Below, in pieces: positions 46,458 to 55,259 of a stretch of 64,000 bases of DNA. The stretch's first letter is position 1; the number at the start of each line of letters is the position of its first letter. Source of the DNA: Microvirga terricola (lineage in GTDB: Bacteria > Pseudomonadota > Alphaproteobacteria > Rhizobiales > Beijerinckiaceae). A program made the position numbers and the translations under genes. Location of the stretch: contig NZ_JAATJS010000003.1 in assembly GCF_011777495.1 (NCBI RefSeq), positions 729,831-793,830 on the forward strand, read 5' to 3'. Below the pieces are notes generated by a model. The model worked only from the letters and a program-made list of their open reading frames with translations, was not told the origin of the DNA and did not search any database.

Positions 46458-46865
46458 ATGTCAAAAAGCATCTTCCTAGCCAGCGCCGTGATCGTCGTCC
46501 TTACATCCGGTTCAGCTCTCGCACAGTCCGGCGGCGCTGCGGTGGGCGCCGGAGCAGGTGCGGCTGGCGGGGCTGCCGTTGGCGGTCCGGCGGGCGCAGC
46601 AGTAGGCGGTGTCACCGGCGCGATTGTCGGCGGTATCGCGGATCAGCAGCAGCGAGAATTTCGTGATTACGTCACGACACAGCATATTCCCTCGTACACC
46701 TATAAAGAGGAAGTGCGCGTGGGCGCTGTTTTGCCTGAAGAGGGCGTAGTCCTTCGCGAGGTCCCGACCCAATACAAGGTGAAACAGTACCGTTACACCG
46801 TCGTGAACGGTATTCCTGTGCTTGTGGAGCCCGGTACCCGCAGGATTGTGCAGGTTCTTCACTAG
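46458..46865 (+). CDS. DUF1236 family exported protein
   Basis: This 135-residue protein has a signal peptide (ends near SALA|QS, residue 22). A Gly/Ala-rich stretch follows (GGAAVGAGAGAAGGAAVGG, resembling a glycine-zipper). A C-terminal DUF1236 region reads VGAVLPEEGVVLREVPTQY and VNGIPVLVEPGTRRIVQVL. It is probably periplasmic or membrane-associated. DUF1236 proteins are common in Hyphomicrobiales, and their function is unknown. It probably belongs to the stress-gene group here. Confidence 0.85.
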   Translation: MSKSIFLASAVIVVLTSGSALAQSGGAAVGAGAGAAGGAAVGGPAGAAVGGVTGAIVGGIADQQQREFRDYVTTQHIPSYTYKEEVRVGAVLPEEGVVLREVPTQYKVKQYRYTVVNGIPVLVEPGTRRIVQVLH

Positions 46866-47175
46866 GCTGAAGCCGCTATCGGCGCTCGCTGCGTTCCGTC
46901 GGCGACCGCCCTATAGTAGTACGTCGGTAGAACTCGGGTCCAGAAAGGCCCCACGTCGTCTGCTCGATGGCGGGGTTAAATGCCGTATGGGCTTTTCATC
47001 GGTAGCCCGGCGACGCGAGGTTCACTTCCGTCGGGCAACCCGCTATGGCTCCGGTTCCGACGGATCAGCCGAGCCGCAGTTTTCGATCCGGACCTTCTCA
47101 CCTCCGTCACAATGCGAGCGCTCGTGATCCCTGCGAATCTCTCCAGCGCCGGAACATGCGCCCTAAATATGGACC
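46866..47175. other. Intergenic region before the SRAP pseudogene
   Basis: About 310 bp with no supported gene. An open plus-strand frame from ~46980 shows no family motif. The region should contain the SRAP promoter, but I see no clear LexA-type (GTTC-N7-GTTC) box. Confidence 0.35.
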
Positions 47176-47634
47176 ATGTGCAACAACTATGAACAGCATG
47201 TCCGGTGGAGCGCGTACTGCAAAATGATGCGGGCGCTCGAACTTGGGATCCCGACCAATCAGAGCGAAGCCGAGCTTCCGCAGGCCGACGACATCAGGAT
47301 CAACGATACGGGTCCCGTGATGCGAGCCGCGGGAAATTTGATTGAGTTGGTTCAGATGAACTTCAGCCTTCCGCCGTCAGGAAAGGGCGGTCCTGTGTTC
47401 AATTTCCGCTCGGAGGGGCGCCGCTTCGACGGCAGCACCCGCTGTCTGATCCTGGCATCAGCTTTCTTCGAGTTCACGGGCAAAAAGTATCCCAAGGTGA
47501 AGCATCGATTCGCCCTGAATGGCGCTCCGTTTATGACATTGCCGGAATTTGGCGGGAAGGACAGGCGGATCGACCGCCGGCATTCGCGATGTTGACGACT
47601 GAGCCAGGACGGGATGTAGCGCCGTACCATGATC
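47176..47634 (+). pseudogene. SRAP (SOS-response-associated peptidase, YedK/HMCES-like), frameshifted and truncated
   Basis: The gene starts MCNNYEQHVRWSAYC with the catalytic Cys2 and includes CLILASAFFEFTG with the active-site Glu. Near 47537 one base is missing: the frame as read goes on as LPEFGGKDRR to a stop at 47595, whereas the +1 frame continues IAGIWREGQADRPPAFAMLT TEPGRDVAPYHDR, the true family sequence. That frame is then cut by the IS1182-type element at 47635, before the final ~50 residues. SRAP proteins crosslink to abasic sites in single-stranded DNA, and this copy should be inactive. Confidence 0.8.
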
Positions 47635-48394
47635 GCCGATTTCGTTGAAAAACTCGACGGTGAGATCGTTCACAGCGCTGAGGCCGCCGAGGCGTCCTAG
47701 AATTTTGCGCGCGGGAGTTAGGCGCACTCCTCACAGGGCTGCTGCCACGGCCAAGCGGTACGGCGGCCTGAGCTTTGCCAGTCTCCTGAGGTTTTGGGCG
47801 GTTGCGGCAAGGGGGAATTCGTCGCGTGCCCCGCACGGGCCTCGCAGCCTCAGGCGAGACATCCGCAGGATGCGCTTGAGGTGAGCGAACAGCATCTCCA
47901 CCTTCTTGCGCGCGAGCGCTCATAGTCCGGTGTGCCAGCAATTGCCCTGCCGACATCGCGTGCGTCTTCATGGAGATCGCGTGGCACCTTGCGCATGGGA
48001 GCGTTCGGGCAGCAGCGTGGTTTCAGTTCGCAAGCATCGCAATCCTTCTTGCGGGCTCGGTAAAGCCGGGTGCCTTCACTGGTGATGCCCGATCGAGGCG
48101 TCGCATAGCTGCGATGGAATTGCTTCAGTTCCTGTCCCGCCGGGCAGACGTAACGATCGTGTTCGCCGTTCCAGACGAAGTCGGCGCGCGAGAAGGTTCC
48201 ATCGGTTCGGGTGGATTTGTCGAAGACCGAGATGATGATCGGCCGGCACATGCTCATCGAGACTGAAATCGTAAAAAAGTTGTACCGGAGCCGCCTGAAA
48301 TCCCATCATCCGCATGATCCCCCGCAAATCACTCAGGGGATTGAATCATGCGTCCCAAGCATCAGCAACAGTGGGTTTTTCAACAATATTCGCC
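47635..48394 (-). mobile_element. Degenerate IS1182-family element with terminal inverted repeats
   Basis: The left end at 47635 (GCCGATTTCGTTGAAAAACT) and the inverted right end finishing at 48394 (complement begins GGCGAATATTGTTGAAAAAC) match at most positions, including GTTGAAAAAC. Between them lies a deleted, frameshifted transposase. The total of 760 bp is about half an intact IS. It sits inside the SRAP gene. I could not identify a target duplication. Confidence 0.7.
47731..48327 (-). pseudogene. IS1182-type transposase remnant
   Basis: The minus strand begins MMGFQAAPVQLFYDFSLDEH VPADH, the usual IS1182 N-terminus. It then jumps by deletion to VFDKSTRTDGTFSRADFVWN. The Cys-rich segment KDCDACELKPRCCPNA and KVPRDLHEDARDV follow. 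After a frameshift near 47930 it ends KKVEMLFAHLKRILRM ... AATAQNLRRLAKL and stops at 47731. The central catalytic portion is missing, so it cannot transpose on its own. Confidence 0.75.
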
Positions 48395-48439
48395 AAATGC
48401 GGACGTTGCAACAGAAAGCAACACCGCAATACTCTGCCA

Positions 48440-51436
48440 TCAGGTGATTTGATACTTGAGTCGACGTTGCACGAAGGCGGGCCGCGAACCTTCGAGCACC
48501 CTTACGATATGCCCGTTGGTATTCGGGTTCTCGATCGCGCCGCAATCATAGCTGAACCTGTAACCGTTCACCTTGTCCAACCGGACATAGACGATCTGTT
48601 CGGCATCGGCTCCGACCGCGAGGTTTGGGTTATGCGTCACCAATATGACCTGCCGGGTTTTCTTCGCGTCGCGAATACACCTTGCGAGTACGGCGAATAT
48701 GCTGTCGTTGTCGAGATTGTCCTCGGGTTGGTCGATGATGAGGGGCGAGCTATCGGTGTCCAGGTGTAGGTAGAAGACCAGCAGCAGAAGCCCCTTCTCT
48801 CCGGGGGAAAGCTGGTTCAGGTCTTTGCCTCCCAGTCTCAACTCGTACCGGGGTTCGAAGTATTCGAGGGAATAAAGGAAGTCGTAGAATTTCTTGACGT
48901 CTTTGGTCTGCCGTCTGATGTCACCCGATTTCATCGATCCGACCACATCGTCCACAAAGGCAAAGATGCTTTCGAAGGAGTTCCAGTCGACTATCGATAG
49001 CTTCTGCTGAAGGGCGCGTGCGCCTTCCGCGACTCCGCGGAAAGGACCGCTCACGTTTTGGTTCAGATGGTTGAAGAATTCATCACCGAATTTGGCAGAC
49101 GGTACAAAAGACGCGTCAATCGACACCTTGAAGTCGCCGGTACTCACCGCGGTGAGTCGCGACTCGACCTTGGTTTTCAAACCCTCGTAGAAGGTTCTTA
49201 TTTTGTGCTTGCTTTCGAAGAGGGCCAAGCACAGCGCCTTGCGATCTTCATACGCCTTGGACAACTCACCCGGCAGATCGTTGTCGATCCGGGCAATGCG
49301 GGCCTCCAGTTCCGCGATCGTACCTAGTTTCGGCGAGTCCTTTTGACCGACGATATCGCTGATCTGCTCGGATATCTCGCGGACGGCCTGCACATACCTT
49401 TGATAGCGCTGTTGAGGTGCCGAGAGAGCGGCGCGCATCTCGGCGATGCGATCGGCAATATATTTCTGCGCGGCACGCAGGTCGGGTATACTGGCGACTT
49501 TGGAAAGATCGGTCTTTGAATCGAAAACCATGGCGCTCTCGCGCTCAATCGCCGCGATTTCTTCGTTCACAGCCGCAATCCTCTTCGTGACCTCTTCGAG
49601 GTTGACGGAAAGACTGATGACTTGGTCAACATCGAAGCCAAGACCACTATACTTGGTTTTGAAAACCTCCTTGTCACCTTGCACACGGCTTTTCAGGGCA
49701 TTTACGGCGTCTCTGAAGTCACTGACCTCTTGCAATGTAGTCTTATGCCAACCGAGCCGTGTGACGGCGCTCTTTTCACGCGCAGCAAGGTCGTCCAGCA
49801 ACCGGGTTTGCGACGCGATTTCTTCTGTCGCCGCTTCCTGTTCCGCACTCTGGGCAGCCGGGGCAGCTTCCTCCGGAGGCTTCGACGCGTCGAGTGCGGA
49901 CACCTGCTTCTGAAGGACCCCTAGTTCCGCCTGCAGTTTGGTTTTGAATGCAGGTTCGTTCTGTTCCTCGAGTTCGAGAATCCTGATGTTGAGTTCCCGC
50001 AGCTTCGTCTTGATCTGGCTAGCTTCCTGTCGACTGTTCAACGTCTTCCGTTCTTCGAGATCGCGGAAGCTCTTGGCGTCCATCTTGTCGCTGATGTCGA
50101 CGTGCGAGAATACGACGTCTTCGATTTCTCGACGCAGTGCCTGGACTTCGATTTCGTTCGTCAGGCTCTCGAAGTAGTTCTGTGGCAGGTATTTGACCGC
50201 CTCCGGCTCGAGTACATCGACATCATTGTTCAGAGTCCGTTCGACAACGCTCTCGCTCTTCCATACGAGACGACCCGAAAAATTCTCGGCGAACCCGGGC
50301 CGCTTGAATTTCCTGTTGGTCTGACTGTCGGTTAGAAACGAGAAATATTTCGCTTGGCGAGTATTTCCGAGCAGCGCGACAATATCCGCGACAGCGCTTT
50401 TGCCGCTTCCCTTATTCCCTATTATGGCAGTCAGCTCAGGGTTGAACGGGATTTCGACGTTCCGAAACCAGGTTCCGTTATGACCGGCATAGGTGGCGAG
50501 GGGATTGATCTCCAGCCTGTCGATGAACTGCGTCGCCTCGCGTTCGAGCCGGACGAGAACGATTGGACGGTCTCCGACAAAGACGCGATGTTCCGGTTCG
50601 AAGATCGTCTGACGGAGACCTCGAAAAGTCAGATTTGCCTTGATCCAGGTCGATTGATAACTCGGTTCGTCGCCTGTTAAACGTCCGAGGTCCTCAAAGG
50701 AATGAGCGTCACTGGCATCATAGAGGGGCTTAGGCTCCGACTTCGACCCGTCCTCGTACCGAGAGTCGCTCAGAAAGAATGCCGTGCTGCGCGACTTCCC
50801 AAAGAAAGCGCTACTGATCCTGTCGAGTTCATCGGAAATGGATTTGCTACGCTGCGAATTTTTGGCGGTACCGCGTAGGCCATCGTTTCCGGCGGCGGTA
50901 ACGATAATGTATTGCTCCGGCGCGAAGCATCCTTTTAGGGAGTCCATGACATCATGTATGCTGACGGTGGCCGCAGCGTAGTTCGCAGATGTCAGTTCAC
51001 TGCAGCGTAACCGTCTGCCACCGACGGATATATGCGTTTCAAGGTCATTGAGGAACTTGCTCAAGGCTTCGGGCGACGCGACAGCCGGGTCTATCAGAAC
51101 ATGCGTGTTGACGTTTTTGCCGTCGATGCTGACCGTCTCGGTCAAACGCAGCTCCAGGTTCGGAATCAACAGCTTGGTCGAGTCCGGATACAATTGGCGA
51201 TACCGCTTGACGGTATTCATGTAGCCGTCGAACGAAAAATAGTCCGTTATGCCAAAGGCCTGGACCTCGGATTGTTCGAGAATATCCACGAAGCGTTTCC
51301 ACGTCGCGTCGTCCGGTTTGCCATATCCGCAAGAGAGCTTCGTACCGGGCGCGTGTAAATGCAGGTCCCACTTAAGCCACTGCGATCCTCGATGAGTCTC
51401 TCGTTTGGTAGCACGCGGCGTCGGGGACTCGCTCAT
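48440..51436 (-). CDS. TrlF-family PHP-SMC protein: PHP phosphoesterase fused to SMC-like ATPase
   Basis: The protein is 998 residues from ATG 51436, with GGAG eight bases upstream. An N-terminal PHP domain keeps its metal ligands: HLH (26-28), ITD (65), LELR (Glu95), THV (His112), SDAH (243-245). Walker A GNKGSGKS is at ~340-347. A coiled coil spans roughly 440-790. The ABC signature is LSPGEKG (~876-882), Walker B LIIDQPEDN (~899-905) and switch His in VTHNPN (~935). ATPase-linked nuclease or phosphatase activity is expected. TrlF-like proteins are linked to phage defence in genomic surveys. It lies alone between an IS relic and a Tn7-like module, is less GC-rich than the chromosome, and is probably cargo. 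Confidence 0.85.
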   Translation of the reverse strand: MSESPTPRATKRETHRGSQWLKWDLHLHAPGTKLSCGYGKPDDATWKRFVDILEQSEVQAFGITDYFSFDGYMNTVKRYRQLYPDSTKLLIPNLELRLTETVSIDGKNVNTHVLIDPAVASPEALSKFLNDLETHISVGGRRLRCSELTSANYAAATVSIHDVMDSLKGCFAPEQYIIVTAAGNDGLRGTAKNSQRSKSISDELDRISSAFFGKSRSTAFFLSDSRYEDGSKSEPKPLYDASDAHSFEDLGRLTGDEPSYQSTWIKANLTFRGLRQTIFEPEHRVFVGDRPIVLVRLEREATQFIDRLEINPLATYAGHNGTWFRNVEIPFNPELTAIIGNKGSGKSAVADIVALLGNTRQAKYFSFLTDSQTNRKFKRPGFAENFSGRLVWKSESVVERTLNNDVDVLEPEAVKYLPQNYFESLTNEIEVQALRREIEDVVFSHVDISDKMDAKSFRDLEERKTLNSRQEASQIKTKLRELNIRILELEEQNEPAFKTKLQAELGVLQKQVSALDASKPPEEAAPAAQSAEQEAATEEIASQTRLLDDLAAREKSAVTRLGWHKTTLQEVSDFRDAVNALKSRVQGDKEVFKTKYSGLGFDVDQVISLSVNLEEVTKRIAAVNEEIAAIERESAMVFDSKTDLSKVASIPDLRAAQKYIADRIAEMRAALSAPQQRYQRYVQAVREISEQISDIVGQKDSPKLGTIAELEARIARIDNDLPGELSKAYEDRKALCLALFESKHKIRTFYEGLKTKVESRLTAVSTGDFKVSIDASFVPSAKFGDEFFNHLNQNVSGPFRGVAEGARALQQKLSIVDWNSFESIFAFVDDVVGSMKSGDIRRQTKDVKKFYDFLYSLEYFEPRYELRLGGKDLNQLSPGEKGLLLLVFYLHLDTDSSPLIIDQPEDNLDNDSIFAVLARCIRDAKKTRQVILVTHNPNLAVGADAEQIVYVRLDKVNGYRFSYDCGAIENPNTNGHIVRVLEGSRPAFVQRRLKYQIT

Positions 51437-52037
51437 CCGAAGCACTCCAGGTGACGGGTTTCCGATCCGAAGAAGCCGTGCCTGTCGTCCGGCGGGATCA
51501 CGAATCTGCGCCTAGATAAAAGCGCGGGTACAATCTAGCCGGGTGAAAAAAGCAATCAAGGCGTGTTCTCACGACCTTAGAGCAACAAGCACCGCCTGAC
51601 GCCGAAAGATGAAAGTCTGTGGTAGAGCAAGCCTCGCCAATTTGGACACGGCTCCATAGTGACGCCTGGCGCAGCGGCAGGTTCTCGACGTTGCGGCGAA
51701 CAGGTCGGGCTGCCGCCATTGCCCGCCCGCATCCATGCCCTTCAGCCGCTCGGCCTTACCCGTCCAGTTGAGGTGGGGCGTTTGCATTCGCTTGTGCTCG
51801 ATCAGCGCGTCCTTCATCGCTTGCGGATCGTTGCTGGGCGTGCTCCAGTACTTGCAGAAAGAGCTTGTTTTCCATGGCACTATCGCGCGCATCTTGCGAT
51901 TACATGCCCAAATCATCCGTCAGGCGTGGCCATTTTTGAAGAAGGCTGGACCACCCGGCTCCTGCTATGCCGTTCGCTGGCTGTGACGCTTCCGACGCAA
52001 CTCGCCGGGACGAAGGCAGAGTTCCGGATCGATCGCG

Positions 52038-52070
52038 AAAAAGCCCGCCTCAAGGGGTGAGGCGGGCTTT
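52038..52070 (-). terminator. Strong hairpin terminator
   Basis: AAAGCCCGCCTCA (52040-52052) pairs perfectly with TGAGGCGGGCTTT (52058-52070), five-base loop. The T-run is longer on the minus strand. It is a second stop about 220 bp beyond the tniQ terminator. Confidence 0.7.
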
Positions 52071-52287
52071 GGCGTTATTTGAGGCGCGCTATGGGGTGAT
52101 TATGGCCATCCTTTGCGAGCGTCCTCAGATCGATGTGTGGATTGGGCTGATGTTTTTCCGCAGGTGCAATCCTAACACGTTGATTTTTTTGACGTCAGAT
52201 TCATCGTTCTCGGGCTGTCTTTGCCGCAAGTGGACCCAAAGTCCTTCCGCAGCTTTGAGGAGGTTCGGTCTGTACTGGTCAGAAAAA

Positions 52288-52313
52288 AGCCGGCCACAAC
52301 GAGGTGGCCGGCT
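52288..52313 (-). terminator. Rho-independent terminator of the tnsA-tniABQ operon
   Basis: AGCCGGCCAC (52288-52297) pairs with GTGGCCGGCT (52304-52313), with six T on the minus strand after the hairpin. It lies ~27 bp past the tniQ stop. Confidence 0.8.
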
Positions 52314-52339
52314 CCAAATTGAGCCAGGAGGGGCTCAGG

Positions 52340-54172
52340 TCATAGGTCGCCGGGGACGTCCCGCCGCCGGTAGAACGTAGCCCCGATGCACATGCGGTCG
52401 AAAGCGGGCTCGATGTTTTTGGCCATAAGCCGCCTTTTCAATGCCATGAAGTGAAAGCCTCTCTCCCGCGCGATTTCTTGTAGGGAGCCGTATTCGACCA
52501 TGAATGCGTCAAGCGCCCGTTTCGGGATAGCCATATAAGGGCAGCGGTTGAGAGGGCTGATCGCCGGCTTAGTTGGAAGGATTCCGTTTGCGACTAGTGC
52601 GTCGACCACTCGGGTAGAAGTCCTAAGCAATGTCTCAACTTGCCGGCGCGTGAGGTCGTCTCCATGATCGCTTCGCACTAGGCGTTTGACCTCCTCAGTA
52701 TTGACCAGGATAGAGGCATAGCCACGCTCATTCGCCTTGCGCCCCACCCAGCGGAGTTTTTTATCGAGGATCAAGTGGACGATCTCAGCGGCTCCGCAAT
52801 TCGCGCGCTTCGCCGCCTGTGCAATCGGATGGACCGGCGGCTTAAACGTGGCAATGGGCACAGCTCTGCTGAGCAGGGCGACCAGAAATGCTTCAAGATC
52901 GGCTGGGTCGTAGGCGTGGCGCCGCAAGGATACCTTTCCGCACGCAGCGAACGGACGAATAAATCCGTGCTTGGCAAGGAGCTGCGTCTGGACCCGTCCA
53001 GCGTTCAAGTATGTCTCGGCTTCCTTGTGGCTGATCGCACGTTGCGCGCGCATAAGAACCTGCTCCGCGCTTGTTGCCTCAAATACAATACGATCGTCGG
53101 TAAGATTCTGATGATCGGCCGGTATGATGCCCGTCGCGACCAGAATCCGTCTCAAGCGCTTCGGGTGAAGTCCCTTTTCCCGCGATGCTGTACGGATCGA
53201 ATAGAAGCGCCGCCGCTCGACGACTTGCCGTCCGAAGAAGCGGGTTTGGGGCCCGAGTGGAACGGTTTCCCTCAGGAGATCGATGATGATATCGCGGAGA
53301 GGATCATAAGCTGGATCCGCCTGCGTATGAGTCAGCCACGTGTGGAGATGTCCGAACCAAGCCTGCGGGCCACCGTTGTCAGACCGCCGACTGGGGCTGC
53401 GGCGCATGGCTTCAAGGCAGGCCCGGATGCCCTCATGGCCTCCAGCCGCGATTTGGAACCCGGTAGCTCCCGCGCGCCGCCACTCCACGTCGTTGAAGGT
53501 CCGGATCGGGGCCCGGACTCCAAACTCCACGACTGCCCCGATAATCTCACAGATGCGAGCAGCCGCATACCAAGGCAGTGCATCGAGCCAGGCGGGCCCA
53601 CGCTTTCCGTCAATGCGGTCGCGGAGATAGGTCTCCATCGCCGTCGGGGCTTCCTCGATGGCTTCCTCTGCTAAGCAAGGAATGTTTGCTAGTGCGGGCG
53701 CGACGCTTCGAGCAAAGTCATGGAGAATCTGGGGAGTGTGCGCGTGAGCCAATTCGACCAGCGGCACGTGGTGGTGCATACAGATCCTGACGGAGTTGAG
53801 GAGCCAACTGGCCCGTCCACTCGCCATCCAAGGCATGGCACTCTCTGCGAGATCTTCGGCTAGGCACCGCGGGCAAGCCACAGTTCGGGCGCGCCGGAGA
53901 GAGAAGCGCGTCAGTTCCTGGCCTCTGAAGCAGAATGAATTTCCGCTCCGTTGGATTGCAGCAGCGGCAAGCGGTTCGATCGGTTGGCCGGCGAGCTCGG
54001 CGAGGGCCGTGAGCGCGCGTAGGTCTCCGTCGACGATGGCCTGAAATGGAAACCCGACGTCCAGCGCGAATGTCCGCACGGAAGGGATGCCGTGGAGCAT
54101 CGCCAAACGGGACACCAGGCTCGTCGGGGTCTCATCGATGCGGTGTGCAAGCGACGGGTGGAGACGAGTCAT
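52340..54172 (-). CDS. tniQ: TniQ-family target-selection protein (TnsD-like)
   Basis: This 610-residue protein starts in an ATGA overlap with tniB. The N-terminal TniQ domain (DETPTSLVSRLAMLHGI) holds a zinc ribbon: CPRCLAED near 97 and VRICMHHHVPLVEL near 130. A long C-terminal part carries helix-turn-helix-like repeats (AAKRANCGAAEIVHLILD; TSTRVVDALVANGILP; EIARERGFHFMALKRRL), which would read the target DNA. Long TniQ proteins like TnsD direct insertion to a fixed attachment site, while short ones work with CRISPR effectors. No Cas gene is present. The target is unknown. Confidence 0.88.
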   Translation of the reverse strand: MTRLHPSLAHRIDETPTSLVSRLAMLHGIPSVRTFALDVGFPFQAIVDGDLRALTALAELAGQPIEPLAAAAIQRSGNSFCFRGQELTRFSLRRARTVACPRCLAEDLAESAMPWMASGRASWLLNSVRICMHHHVPLVELAHAHTPQILHDFARSVAPALANIPCLAEEAIEEAPTAMETYLRDRIDGKRGPAWLDALPWYAAARICEIIGAVVEFGVRAPIRTFNDVEWRRAGATGFQIAAGGHEGIRACLEAMRRSPSRRSDNGGPQAWFGHLHTWLTHTQADPAYDPLRDIIIDLLRETVPLGPQTRFFGRQVVERRRFYSIRTASREKGLHPKRLRRILVATGIIPADHQNLTDDRIVFEATSAEQVLMRAQRAISHKEAETYLNAGRVQTQLLAKHGFIRPFAACGKVSLRRHAYDPADLEAFLVALLSRAVPIATFKPPVHPIAQAAKRANCGAAEIVHLILDKKLRWVGRKANERGYASILVNTEEVKRLVRSDHGDDLTRRQVETLLRTSTRVVDALVANGILPTKPAISPLNRCPYMAIPKRALDAFMVEYGSLQEIARERGFHFMALKRRLMAKNIEPAFDRMCIGATFYRRRDVPGDL

Positions 54173-55257
54173 CGTTCGGTTCCCCGCTTCCGTTGTGTCC
54201 TGCGCATCTTGGAGCCCTTCGGCAGGTCATCGGAAAGGGAGGGCACTCTGGAGGACTCATTGACTAGCACAAGAGAGCAGTCCAAATCGGCCCAGTTCGC
54301 CGCCACGAAGGGGTTCATAGGAGCACTGCATCCAGTCCGATCGGTGTAGGCAATCGCGAAATGCTCCGAGTCAAGTGGCGCCCCTGTGGACACGGCGAGC
54401 TCGATGGCTTCATGAAGCAATTCGACCATCACACCGAACCGGTAGAGCGCTGCGTGTATGAGGCGGGGAGCCATCGAGCTGTCGACATCCTCTCGAACCT
54501 CGAGACCTCCGATCGTAGCAAGCCCCTTTATCACCTTCTCGACCAACTCGAGATCATCAGGAAGGTTGAGAAGCGGCACACGTAGGAAGCGGCCTCGACG
54601 ACGAATTTCATCAATCTCCTGCATCTCGGGAACGAGACCCGGCAGCCCGGAGATGATCAGGCCGACGGGCCACTCGCGCGATACCATCAGGCCTTTCAGG
54701 GCCTTCCGGATGTTGGCGAGCTGCCCGACATTGGCTCCGTCGGTCAGGTTATGCATCTCGTCCAGGTGGAGGAGGAGCACGCCCGCCCGCGGCAGTTGCT
54801 CATGGATGCGTGCCCAGATGAGGTGCTCTTTCAAGTCACGAGCAAGCGGATATCCAAGAGCCTGGAGGATTCCCATTCCGAGTGTTTTGAGAGTGCAGGG
54901 AGCTGGCACCGTGACAGTAGCGAGCGGACACCGAGATCCGAGCTGGCCATATCCTGGAAGGGACGGGTGGGTCAGGAAAAGCCGGTTCAACGATTCAGTT
55001 TTTCCTGTACCGGCCTCGCCGACCACGACGAGCGCGCGAGCTTCTCTGCGTCGGTCGCCGATTGGTGAGCCCTTGACCATATGTCGGGTGACGACAGTTC
55101 GGAGAAGCGCTGTGAAACGCCGGAGCAGTTCATCGTCCCATTCCGTTTTGAGATAACGGCCCTTGACCTTCTCCATGGTTGCGACGATTTGCTGGTCGCC
55201 GTAGGAAAGGGAAGTGCGGAGCTGCTCGACGGCCTGATTGAAATCGTCATCAATCAT
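54169..55257 (-). CDS. tniB: TniB/TnsC-like AAA+ ATPase
   Basis: The 362-residue regulator starts at ATG 55257. TTG 55263, overlapping the tniA stop, is possible. Walker A GEAGTGKT is at ~80-87, and Walker B LLLHLDE at ~161-167 is followed by MHNLTD. In Tn7-type systems this ATPase assembles on DNA, links TniQ at the target to the transposase, and gives target immunity. It lies between the transposase and tniQ genes in the usual order, with overlapping ends. Confidence 0.9.
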   Translation of the reverse strand: MIDDDFNQAVEQLRTSLSYGDQQIVATMEKVKGRYLKTEWDDELLRRFTALLRTVVTRHMVKGSPIGDRRREARALVVVGEAGTGKTESLNRLFLTHPSLPGYGQLGSRCPLATVTVPAPCTLKTLGMGILQALGYPLARDLKEHLIWARIHEQLPRAGVLLLHLDEMHNLTDGANVGQLANIRKALKGLMVSREWPVGLIISGLPGLVPEMQEIDEIRRRGRFLRVPLLNLPDDLELVEKVIKGLATIGGLEVREDVDSSMAPRLIHAALYRFGVMVELLHEAIELAVSTGAPLDSEHFAIAYTDRTGCSAPMNPFVAANWADLDCSLVLVNESSRVPSLSDDLPKGSKMRRTQRKRGTER

Positions 55258-55259
55258 GA

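Larger units (their letters stand above)
51437..52339. other. Spacer between trlF and tniQ, with one doubtful minus-strand frame
   Basis: About 900 bp. The minus frame 51569-51916 (115 codons; NDPQAMKDALIEHKRMQ, GMDAGGQWRQPDLFAATS) looks partly protein-like, but I recognise no family. It could be a decayed gene. Upstream of trlF, TTGATT and TAGATT (16 bp apart, minus strand, near 51530-51560) could be a promoter. Two hairpins near the tniQ end are listed separately. Confidence 0.3.

Noticed and set aside
49058..50680. Several plus-strand frames of 75-155 codons inside trlF
   Set aside because: All are antisense to trlF, whose domain motifs are continuous across the region.
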